Shown here one piece after another: positions 46,507 to 58,600 of a DNA stretch of 64,000 nucleotides. A program made the position numbers and the translations under genes. Origin of the DNA: Sceloporus undulatus. Its lineage: Eukaryota > Chordata > Lepidosauria > Squamata > Phrynosomatidae. Below the pieces are notes generated by a model. The model did no database searches, was not told where the DNA came from, and saw only the letters and a program-made list of their open reading frames with translations. The stretch is from NCBI RefSeq assembly GCF_019175285.1, contig NC_056529.1:12941034-13005033 (forward strand), read 5' to 3'. Positions within the stretch are counted from its first letter, which is position 1, and each line of letters opens with the position of its first letter.

Positions 46507-46630
46507 GCTTCCAAATGGACAGAGAGAAGAGCACCTAATATCTGGCTATTACATAGCAACAAGTAGAGAGGATACACTTGCTTCATATCACCATTCCTAC
46601 AGAATATTGCTTGGGCTTTGTAGACATTTA
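46507..46630 (+). repeat. Direct repeat, copy B
   Basis: ccaaatggacagagagaaga, agtagagaggatacacttgc, ttcatatcaccattcctaca, ggctttgtagacat. Downstream, 46690-46826 contains VDVAHIQETSC, reminiscent of the D..(I/L)QET motif of LINE endonucleases. Weak evidence that the unit belongs to an old LINE. Confidence 0.7.
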
Positions 46631-47692
46631 CACTAGTAGCCAATCATACTTGTTGGATGAGAGCCTTCTGTGTGATAATCTCAGGTTAGAATTTACTATG
46701 CCTGGGTGGAGATCAGGGAAACTGGAATGTCATAGCACTGGAGAAGTTTCTCCAACACTCAAATGCCTTTTATGTTGCTGTGGTACTGATGTGGATGTGG
46801 CTCATATTCAAGAAACATCATGCTAGGCAGTGAGTGCACTTCCAAAATGAAGCATAACATATACCAGAACCTATCCAAGAAAATAAATAAAAAGAAGACC
46901 TTATGAAGTCATATCAAAAGTATTTGATAGAAACCAGGCTGTACGAAGGCTTTTCACACAATCTGTAAACAAATTTAATGTTAATGTAAGACATACCTTA
47001 AAAAAAAAAGTTAGCTCTGGGCTCAGCTACAATCCACCATCCATAGCAATCCGAATTCTTGCAATACATAGAAAATTGCTTTTCTCAACAGCCCATATGA
47101 CCAAGAGAGAGGTACTGATTCCAACAGTGATGTTTGTGGGAAGAATGTGAACACTTTTATAGGACACCCACTAAAAGTGAAACAGCTCTTGAAAGACGTG
47201 GACCAATATTGTTTTCACAGTTGAGTACCTGCAACAATGTTTTGCACCATGTAAAATATGGCAGAAATTGTGTACCAATGTTTTCTTTAAAAAATCCCTG
47301 ATGTATTGCTGCAAGAAGAAAATACAAGTTATGATCTGGGCTTTAATGTCCTCAAAACAAGTATCAAGGTGACATTTTACCTGTGCTTCACACAATGTTC
47401 TGTCACTGCCTGATACTGGTAAATAGAATAACCATACTCTCTCAAATGAAATATGAAGTTTAAAAGGCAAGAAAGCCGTTTGACTTGTACAAAAGTTGTG
47501 TACTGGTATGCTGTACTTACAACATTGGACCCAAGTTACCAGCACAAGCACCCCATCTACTGTTTGTTTGCGGGAAAAGAAAGCTTTAGGTTTGGTTTTT
47601 AAGGAGTCGGTAATTAGAAAGGCAATATAAAATCAGTCAAGATGAACCAAATGGATGTATTGTCACTTATTTGAGTCTTAATTGGCACTTAC

Positions 47693-47802
47693 CACAGTGA
47701 CTGTAGCTAAAATTTGAACAAATATTATAAATACTCCTGTGCCCATGCCCACTTGCTTCTTTTTATAACTAAAGTAATTAAGGTTCTGACTTGGAAGAGT
47801 AC
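47693..47802 (-). other. Orphan exon-like segment coding a transmembrane stretch, past the last NETO2 exon
   Basis: On the minus strand, cttctttcag|GTACTCTTCC at the left and CAGTCACTGTG|gtaagtgcc at the right are strong splice sites bounding 110 bases. Only one frame is open, with two leading bases. It reads TLPSQNLNYFSYKKKQ, then VGMGTGVFIIFVQILATVTV, a basic stretch followed by a hydrophobic segment long enough to span a membrane. Joined to NETO2 exon 8, which ends one base into a codon, it would read on in frame. It could be an alternative NETO2 exon, an exon of an unknown gene, or chance inside the NETO2 3' UTR. I do not recognise the peptide. Confidence 0.3.
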
Positions 47803-48135
47803 CTGAAAGAAGAAAAATGATATGAACCAAGGTAGAGAATATATGCTGTCAGTGACCAGAGGTTTTATATTTTGGGTTTGTAGTTTTCTCCCCCTAAATA
47901 AAAGGTAGTTGAAGTCTCATGCAAAACCTACTGTATTTTTCTTCAACCAGTTGGCCTATTCAAACGGGAGGAGTGGTTTATGAGGAGAATAGCTTTGGGG
48001 GGAAGTAATTAAACAAGCTTTTAAGAAAGTATGAATACTTACGTCTCCATCAAATTCCATATGGTACATTATTGTATACACACATGAATTATATATATAT
48101 ATGTACACACACACATTTCAACCTTTAAAAGGAGG

Positions 48136-51100
48136 CTAAAAGTCAATTGATAATGAACCCTGAGCAGCATCCTCCCGACCCCTCACATAGATTTCACAAG
48201 GAATCTCTTCCATCACCCTGTCTTCTATCACCTGCTCTGGGCACTCATGAGCCTGCTTGAAAGTATAGCTACTTTTTTTGAAAGTGCTATTAAAGGTCTT
48301 CATTGGCTGTGGTTGTGCAAAATCATTGCGGAAAGGAAGTTCCATTGAACTGAGGTTGGTCCTACTTTGCTTTACTGTCACAGTTTGGGAGCCACAATGA
48401 TGATCATGGATGCACCTTGAAGCTGTTGAAGAACGCCTCATTTTCTGGTAGTTTTCAAGTTCTTCAGAGAGGTCAGCCAAGTCAGCAGAAATCTCTTTGT
48501 CTCTCAGTGAAAACAGCTCATAATGAGGAGGATCAAAAACCTCCTGGAAGCCAGTTTTATTGAAAGTAGTTTTGCAAGCCATCACCTTCTTGCGAGGCTG
48601 CTTGACCTGAACCAGGATTGAAATGATGAGAAGAACCAAGACAATCCCTGAAGTAATCCCAATTATTGTTCCATGAGTTTTGGTTATTTGTTCAAATAAC
48701 CCTGTTTTCTTCTTTTCTGAAAAGGACAAAGCGGCAGCAATCAATTTTATGTATAACCTGTGGAATATGTGCTAACAGTCATTTACAAGTAATATTAGTA
48801 TAAAAAACATTACTAAGGATTCTGTATGGAGTAGTGTGGGAGGAGGTCAAGGTGGGGGTGATACCACAAGTTACACCTGGTAACTCCAACCCTAGTAACA
48901 CTGCTGTTTGTATCTGCAGAGCATTTTGTGAAGCAGCTACAGATTGAATGGAAACATAGTTTGTTCACTAGAGATAAGGGAAACTTGGCCAGAAGGAGCA
49001 GATGCACAATATGTAGGTTTGAAATAATCCTTAGCTCAAGTTCTCAAATACATTATTTGGTGCCGGGGGCGAGGGGCGGTGTTCAGAATCTTTTTAAGTA
49101 ATGGTAGACCTCTACTTAACAAGGTAAAGTTACCTTCACCTTTTAGTGTTTCCCACAAGAAAAGCAACACATAGGTTAAATTGAAGGCTCTTCTTGAAAT
49201 TGTCATGGAAGGTATTCTCTATAGTTTGATGGTCTTAACGGCAACATTTTAGCTGAATTTTAAAATGGAACACAGCCAAACCCAAAATACCCAAATAGCA
49301 CATTACCTGTCAGATGTTTTATTTAAAAGCCCAGTTTCTCAGTGTTTAAAGCGATTTCTATTTTTAAATGTCATTGACACACACTCTATTACTCAAATAG
49401 AGGCAGACTGCCATCTGCACTAGTTCTCTCAGGAATTTTTAAAAGAATGCTGCAAGAAAAATGCTCTAAGTTTGGTTTAACCCTTCTGGTTCTGCTTGAG
49501 TTGAGATAGTTGCAACTGATACAAGGGATATATATATATATATATCTCCTACATATATCTCTGCATCAGTCCGTAAACATTGTTGGTCCATATGATAAAT
49601 AAGCACTTGAAATTTGATGACTAGTACTGTACAGAGTTGCCAGTTTTTCCTTTCCTTTGAAATTAAATACCCTGGAGATGTATTAGAAAAAACATCCACA
49701 CATAGTTTTTTGTTGTTGTTAGCTACTCTCGAGTTGACTCCAACTCATGCTGACCCTGTGGATGTGACACCTTCAAGACTCCCTATTCTTCACTGCTCTG
49801 TTCAGATCCTTCAAACCCACTATATTACTAATCTTGATAGCTTCAAAAAGGCGGTCAAAACGGATCTCTTCTCACAGGCCTTCCCAGATTAGCATCTCAG
49901 TCGCTTCCCACTGGCTACCCTGTCTTGTCTGTTTTAATAACCTTAACTGTATTGTTTTATTGTTGTTGTTTATTGTTTTGATTTATTGGTTAAGGTGGGT
50001 GAGTGTATGGGGTATTGTATTTTACTGCTTTTTAATACTGTTCTAAGCTGCCTCGACTTCATTGGAGATGCGGGGAATAAATAAATAATAAATAAATATC
50101 TGTGACCTCTCTGATTGAGTCCATCCATCTGGATGTGGTCTTCCCCTCCTCCTTCTATCCTCTACTCTTCCTAGCATTATTGTATTCTCTAGTGATCCAT
50201 GCCTTCTCATTATGTGGCCAAAGTATGACAGCCTCAGTTTGATCATCTTTGTGAAGTTTTTTTTTTGGGAAACAGATGTATGACAGATACTTTACCTATC
50301 TTTACCTATGGATGTGACTGAGTAAAATCCCATTTAACTCTGGAAAAATATCCTCTCTCATTGACACACAGTTTCTTGGGACTAAAACATTTCACTGAAC
50401 ACTTAGTTAATTGGCAGTTCCAAAACTGTGAAGTGCCCTCCCCTTTGCAACAGGCCCAAAAAAGAGGGAGGAAATCGTACAGCAGAGTTCCCACAGCATA
50501 TTCCTGCTACCCAAGCTATGGTTAGCTATCAAAATCACAGAAAAGAAAAGGATCATAGTGGGTATGCTTCAGTCATTCTAGTCTAGCACATTCTTCTCTT
50601 CCTGACTCTTTTTCTTACTGGCTTTAACAGGGAGTCTAAAATGTCCTATTCTAGTTCTTTTTAATACCAATAAAAGAGTGAGCCTATGTATAAATCTACA
50701 CACAGATGAATATCCCCCATAGATGAATATAAAGTTTTCATCTTAAAACTCTGTGAAACTTAGTTTTCCAGACAAATTATATTTGTTTTGTCTGCTGGTA
50801 GCATTAAGGGAAGAGATGTGCCACCGTTCAAGTTAAGAGTGCCTGACCAGAATTATTAAATCTGAGCACTTCACATGAAAGCACACAAGGTGGCACTACC
50901 AGATTACAGCAATTTTCAATGTTTCGTGACCTAAGGGTGTGTGTGTGGGGGGGGGGGGACAAGCTTTGGAAGAAAACATTATTACTGTAATTGACAAGAA
51001 ACATGAGGTTTTTTAAAGCCTTCCCAAAGAAAAACAGTTACATTAGTGTCTGTTGGACATTAAAGAAAAAAGCCCACTTCTTAACAAATGTGAACGGAAA

Positions 51101-54100
51101 TGTTTTTCTGGCACTTCCTAAAAACAACCAACCAAACAAAAAGGATTAATAATTCTAGATACTGTCTACACCAATCTTAAAAGAGATGACTGTACTGAAA
51201 GAATGTAGGAAAAACATACAAGTACATCCAAATTGTTGTCTAGAGAATAAGCTTTGGTTTAAAAAAAGTCTTTCTTTATGCTTGTGACAATTCTCTGAAT
51301 TCATAATCTTAGGCCTTGTTATGGTGCTCAATTCCAGAATACTTTCACTAGAGAAATCTGCTGGTGCTGATCTTGCAGGCTTTTCAGCAGCAGGCAAAGG
51401 GCTTTTTTATTCTTACATGCCTTTTAAATGTTTTAAAATGGTAGATGACTGCTCCAATAATTATCTTCTGCTTTTAAGGTGTTTTTACTGATGTCTTTAA
51501 TATATGCTTTAAACTGATGTTAGTTTATTATTAGTTTTATTTTATAATTTATACTGAGAGTTAATTTCATATTGAGAGTTTCAGCAATAGGGATAACCCA
51601 TAAAGGAAAAGAAATAAGGTAAATGAAATAAAAGACTTTTTTGGCTCTTTCTGATCATGTTACCTCGCTTTTGGTATCTTTTCACTTGCTACCTGTTCCA
51701 CTTAGGATTCTGTATAAGCTTCTTCTTCTAATGTTTAAAGCTTTAGGTGACCTAGCCCCCCCATATCTGTCAGCCCTTATTTCCTTTTACCATATCTGGC
51801 TTATTTGGCTTCTTACCCAACCAAGGATTTCCTCTTCCTTGGCCCAGCTTTGCCTTTTGTCTCTCGCTGCACCATATTCCTGGAGTAACCTCCCTGAATA
51901 TTTGCAGACTACCTCTTCTCTGGCCTAGTTTTAAATCTGAATTGAAGACATTCTTGTTTGTTAAAGCATTTGGAATTTTACATTAATACTATTTTATAAT
52001 TTTATATTAGATTATATCTCAATTGCTATTATAGTGTTGTATTTCATTTCCATAATTTGTTTATAATTACTGTATAGTTTATATTTTTATCCTTAGATTG
52101 TACATTTTGGCAGGCAGTAATGTTTGGAACTGTTTCTGTAAAGGGCCATGTAAATTTATGGCCCTATACAAATAATAATAATAATAATAAGATATTATTA
52201 ATGCTAGTGAGGCAGAGATCCACTTGGAAAAGCTCATTTTAAATGATCTAGAGTTGGTCTGCAACTGATGTGTCTGCTAAGATATTAAACAGGAAACTGA
52301 AATGCTACAACCAGAGAAATACAGTGTAGCTCAATAAAAGCATACTGTAGTATATTTTTTTAAAAATCTCAAACAAAAGGAGCTTCAAGGTGAAGAAGCA
52401 TAGTAATATAACATGGCACACTGATGGCAAATGCGATACCAGTACATGAAACAGACCAGAATTGCATTACAAGCTTAACCTGTCCATTGTCTTCTAAAAT
52501 TGGAAAAAGCAAATCTTTCTGTTACAAGGGAGGATGTATCATTTTGTTCACAACCCTTTGGCCTGAGCATATTGACCAGAACTGGCCATAGCTCATTTAA
52601 TAAAATTAGAAGATAGAAGACAAACAGCCCTACCCAAGCCCAAGGTTTTGACTACTCACCTTTGCAATGATTTTCATCCCAAGGATATGCACAGTTTTGA
52701 ATGCCGTTGCAGACAAGAGAATTATTGATGCACATGTTGCTATGGCAAAAATAAGTGCCACCTGAGCAGGGAGCTATGAAGGAGGAAAGAGGAAAAGGTT
52801 CTATAAACTATATACTATGTAGTATCACATGCCAAATATTCCTACAACTGTGGCTACAAGCACTCCATTTCTACCTCTACCCTCCTATAAATACACTGAC
52901 AATAGCATTCAAAATAGCACATTCACTTTTTCTCAGCTATGCTCTTGGATGGAGGTTCTTTTGCAGGATTTTGAGGGTTATTTTGTAAGGTATGCTGGCA
53001 GAATTCTTTACCGGGTTCATTTAACAGACTGATCAATTGCTTAAATAATCAACACTTTTAGTATCAATGCACTTAAAATTATTATAATGTGTGATTAGTT
53101 ATATATTGTTTAAAGTATACTAATTTATAGTATACTAATCTGATAATTAGGACGCCAACTGATCAGAGCACATTAATGCCATTTAATTATAATTCTTGCT
53201 ATTTCAAACTGTCCTTAACTGCCTATTTCAAGCAAGAGCACAGATGAGTAGATTTGGATCAACACAGTCTATTATTTGAGAATGTCTTTCAATTTCAAAA
53301 TGCCTATTCTTTTTTTTTTTTTTAATTAATCCAGTTTCCTTCTACATACTGAAAGCCATACTAATTATTCAGTGTGAGATTATGCTTCAGAAATGGATAG
53401 AGAACTTTTCAAATGCAGAGGTCAGCAGCCTTGATTTAGCACGTAGCACAACAGAAATGTACTTGTTTTATAGCAAAGTTACCAAGCTATAATCTCATGA
53501 TTTTCTCATCCGTAATTTTTAGCTGATGAGTCTTAACAGCTGGCCAAATCTCCCCAGATCTGTATGATCATAGCTTGATACTTTGCTCTGATCTGGAGTT
53601 ATGTGCTAAAATTCTGCCTGCCATTTAAAGTAAAAGCAGTGTCTTTAAGTAGAATCATAGAATTGTAGAGTTGGAAGAGACCACAAGGGCCATCCAGTCC
53701 AACCCCCTGCCATGCAGGAAATCACAATCAAAGCATCCCCAACAGATGGCCATCCAGCCTCTGCTTGAAGACCTCCAAGGAAGGAGACTCCACTACACTC
53801 AGAGGGAGTGTGTTCCACTGTCGAACAGCCCTTACTGTCAGGAAGTTCCTCCTCATGTTGAGGTGGGATCTCTTTTCCCAAGTAGCTGTTTCCCATTTCA
53901 TGCATGTCAAAAGCAAAAGGAAACGGGAAATAATGAGTTAAATTCAATACGGTTTTGCCATCTTTTGTAACATAATCCTGGAATTGCCCCCTGAACATTT
54001 GTGAACTGCTCTTCCCCTCACTGTTTATAAATCTCAAGTTAAAAACTTTCTTATTTTCCCAAGCTTTTGGAATTTTACCATCTTGTATATTTTGATGCAA

Positions 54101-55623
54101 CAGATGCATCTGATGAGATAGACTTAGGCCTGAAACAGACAGGCCAAAAGTGCTGGTTCCTGGTCACGTTGGGGGTGTGGCATTTACATGCCCTTCTCTT
54201 TGCGGAAGAATTGGGTCAAAAAGGAGCAGTAAAAATAAGCTCCTTTTGCCAGCCCTGTTCAAAACAGCAATGGCCTGGATCAGGGCGGGACATGTGCAGT
54301 TACTGGGGCCCTGGCGTGACTGATGCCTGTGTGACTGTGGACCGCATTTCCCAGCCCATCTGCTTGACCCCTCAGACTCTGAAAGCTTATGCTACCAACT
54401 TCTTTCTCTCTCTCAAAGGTGCTACAAGATCCTTTTGCATGATGACCCAGACTAACATGGCTATGTCTTTGAATTGTTTGCACAGTACATTTGTGGTACA
54501 CCTACTTTCCCATATATATGTGTGTGGTGTTGCTGTTATCTGCTCTCAAATCAATCTCAACTCAAGACGACCCTGTGAATGAAACATCTCCAAGATCCCC
54601 TATCCTTTATCGATCTGCAGGCTCAGGGCCATGACCTCTCTGACTGAGTCTAACCATCTGGCATGCTGTCTTTCTCTCTTTCTATTGCCTTCTACTTTTC
54701 CTAGCATCATCACCTTTCCTAATGAGACATGCCTTCTCATGATGTGGCCAAAATGCAACAGCCTCAATCTAGTCATTCATGTATGGGGGTTGGTGGGTGG
54801 ATGTGTATATGTGAAAGGTTGTATGTTTTTGGCATGACTGGCTGTTTTTGTTGCTTCTGTTGTTTTACATGTAATGCACCATGTAGACTGATGTCACTAT
54901 ATAAATAAGTGATGATAATATACTTACGATCTACAAATGATGTGAAGAGCATTCTGAACCTGCTTAATCTACTGCCTTCATCTGCCCACATCCGTATCAC
55001 TCCAATTCCAGTTTGTAACATAACATCATTTGCCACTGTGCTGCAAAACTTTGCTTTCAAGTTTTCAATAGAACTGCTTCCATCATACACAGCCACAAAG
55101 TTTCTCTTGCATTCATTTGAATGTTCCATTTGATAGTCTAGAAATCTTAAATAAATCTGTTTGGTAAGGAAAAAAGAAATAAAACCTTGAGTAAAAAAAG
55201 TGAACATCATAAAGCCAAGTATGCATTGTCTTTCAGTACCAAAATCCCAAAACATACCAACCAACAAAAGCCTCTACTGGGTTTACAAGTTTTATTTCAA
55301 TGAAAGAAATAGATGGATTGGCTGTATACATTTCTATTCTGGGCATGTAAATTTACAGTCACTGACTCTTCACATCTATTCTTTTCAGCACCAAAGACTA
55401 GTTAAAATTTCCTTTTAATCAAATAAAATATAGAGATGAAATATATCAGTGTCTAGAAAGATGCACAAACTATTCTTAATATGCTGGGCAGTGTGTGGCC
55501 TACTCTCAAGTATTCAGAGCCATTCCCCATTATGAAGACATTTTTATGACTGCAGAACAAAAAATGCTTGACCCTAAGTTAAAATTAAAGAACAGGTTTA
55601 TTTTATTTATTACTGAGCTTGTC

Positions 55624-55654
<31 letters not shown>

Positions 55655-58600
55655 AGGAGGAAAAGGGAAAAGGCAGAGTTTGAAACTAAATTGGGAGGAT
55701 TTTATTCAAATATTGATAATACTTATCTTTTGACATACCACAGGGCCACAAATATGATCCTTGCAGGCTTTGCAAAAAACAACAACCCTTCCCTACAAAA
55801 CCCCAGTGGAATGGTGTACAGCAGTTCACAAACAGTAACAATACTATTGTGCACCAAAAGCAGTTTACGAAGTCAACATCTATCTTGATTTCTCATAACC
55901 CTCAACAACAGGTAATTAATTTCAATGAATGGGACACAGCGTGCAAATGATTACTAATGACCAGCCATTCCCAACCACTAATGAGCTGAAATCTGATTAG
56001 ACACAAAGTGATTCAGCAGACTTACCTTGGCATTTGGAGTAGCCTTAATTGTCCATATGCAGTCCACTGCTTGTCCAGGCTTTGTTTTCTCTTCCTGTTC
56101 TACCTGACTGGACCGTACTATCCCATCAGCTCCTGAGAGCTCAAATTGGCAATCTAGAGAGTGAGGCAGACACAATGTGCTGTCAAACCAAGGGCAAGAA
56201 TGATTTAAAATGTAATGAACAAAAGAGATTAGTACTGCAATACTAGACCTGGAATGGGATTTAAAATACCTCCTAGGTATGTGAAGTCAGGGTCTGTAAC
56301 AAAGAAGAAGAAAAAATAATGAATGATTGGGTTTAGGAAAGCTAAGCAACCTCTTGAAGTTTAAGCAAAATGGAAGACATTCTAGATACCAGATAAATAA
56401 AGTATGCTAGAATAGTGACCTGACAAATATCAAATCTTTCATTACTCAGTGACCATGACTTGGAACTAAGTCATTAAAAACTGATACTTTTAATTGTTTG
56501 TGGGTTGTTGTTTTTTTGTTTGGCTTAGTACACAAAATGTATGCAATGTATGCAATTCATGGAATGTAAGCAATCTAATGGTTCAAAGTGGTTGTGTTCT
56601 ATTAAGTCAGACCAAATAATAATACATGATAGAAACCAGAATAACATCAACAGAAATCAGAGGAAAAAAGTGGAAGAGAACCATAATGCCTGACCAGCAC
56701 CTATATCAAGAAAGACTCAAAATTCTAGACCAACAAAAGCAGAAGCATGAAAGGACCTGAAGTTCTGCAAAGACTGGCTGCCTGAAGGCCTCCTGGCAAT
56801 AAAGAAATCATTTTTATCTCCATTCCATTCTTCAATTCTAGGCAAGGGTTGACCCACTGTTTATCTTCCTTTCCATTCTCTTGCTTCTAAAACCCCGGAG
56901 GCAGCAGGCAGATTAAACAAGCCTATCAACATAGTGCATTTGGTCCAATCTTAATCCTTCTTTCTCTAAGGCCTTCCTGTCTTAATTTATCTGGCACAGA
57001 GAGAGATCCATCTGGTTGTTGTTCAAATAATTTGTTGTGGCTTCAAGTTATTTCTGACTTGCGGTGACCCTAAGGTTATCCTAGAGTTTTCTTGGCAAGA
57101 TTTGTTTAGAAGGGTTTACCACTGCCTGGGGTATTTCAAGAAAGAATTTGGACCATGAATATGTAGGAAAAATCATAGTAAAAAGAATGGAGAAGTCTTG
57201 ATACTTCTAGGGACCTTTTTCCTGACTCGATAAGCCCATAAATGAGCCAAACATACAGAGATAGGAAATCTGTGAGGAAATTCTACCATGTTTTGATAGA
57301 AACTCTAAAAGGCAAAGTAAGAAAAGGAGGAATATTTTTTTACCTGGTATAAATGAATACTTTGCTTTAAACCCTTCTCCTTCTAGTTCTTCATCTGAAG
57401 TAAACTTTATCCACATAAATCTGCCTGTTGATCTAATTAAGGTGGGACTTTTTAGACCACAGTATCGATCGATGAGTGGCGAGAAACCGAATGGTCCATC
57501 TCGAACCTCTAGGTGATCAAACCGACATTCGAATGAAGGCTCTATGTAGTATGGATCATCAAAAGTCAATTCAATTCTTTGGCGTGGGGCAGCTATGGCA
57601 ATGTAAAAACACCCTGGATCAATATAACTTTCAGTCACAATGGGTAAGAGCAGTTCTGGACCCATTTACATATTTATAACTCAGCTTATAAATATAAACT
57701 ACTCATAAAGCATCTTAGGTAAAAAAGACATAAAAACAATATGCTATCTGTCAATAAAAAAGAATATATATTTCAAAAATATGGGTCCATTACCATGAAA
57801 TCTAAGCAAATGAAACTTGGTTTTAGAGATAAAGATAAGAAGTGGGAAGAGGCTGTAGACATTTAATTTAGGCTTTATCAAAGATGAGAATGTTTGGGTA
57901 TTTGGTGCTTTTCCATATGCTACTGGGAAGAAGAGCCACCCAAACAGCTGATTCTCTAAGGATCTGAGTTTGCTCAGAGTTCCCTTCAACTATACAGTGG
58001 GCCTTTGGTATCTGCAGGGTATGGTTCCAAGAACCCCTATGGATATCAAAATCCATGGCTGCTCAAGTCCCAGTAAATATAATGGGGGAGTAAAATGGTA
58101 TCCTTATACAAAATGGAAAAATCAATGGCTTGAAAGCCATGGATGGTTGGGTCCATGGGTAAGGAATCTGAATACAGAGGGCCGACTGTATTTCTATAAC
58201 AAAAACGTGCATATAAACTGCACTCCTAGCGTTATCATTGTTTGATCCCAGTAATAAATTTAGGACTCTTTCCCCAGATGAGTCCATATGTACAGCTCAT
58301 TAGTAACTCTGTGTATAAGCAGTGGACAACTCATTCTCTTCTTTGGCCATAATACTACATCTACAGCCTTCATCTGTATATTAGAGATAATATGTACTTA
58401 ACTGTGTCATAAATAAGAAACTAAAATTATAAATTGTGGTAATATAAAAGGCAAACATTCTCATGTAAATGTAGAATTTCTTTGACATCAGTACTGGAAT
58501 GCTCAATCAAAGGAGCACTTACTTAGCATGAATTAAGCAGTACTCTAGTATTTTTGGAAGTACTAGACATTTGAAAGTATGGCAATATTCAGCTCTGTTT

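Noticed and set aside
47171-47551. 126-codon minus-strand open frame as a stand-alone gene
   Set aside because: No proper start and no family match; only its last third is kept as a possible end exon in the orphan-exon finding.
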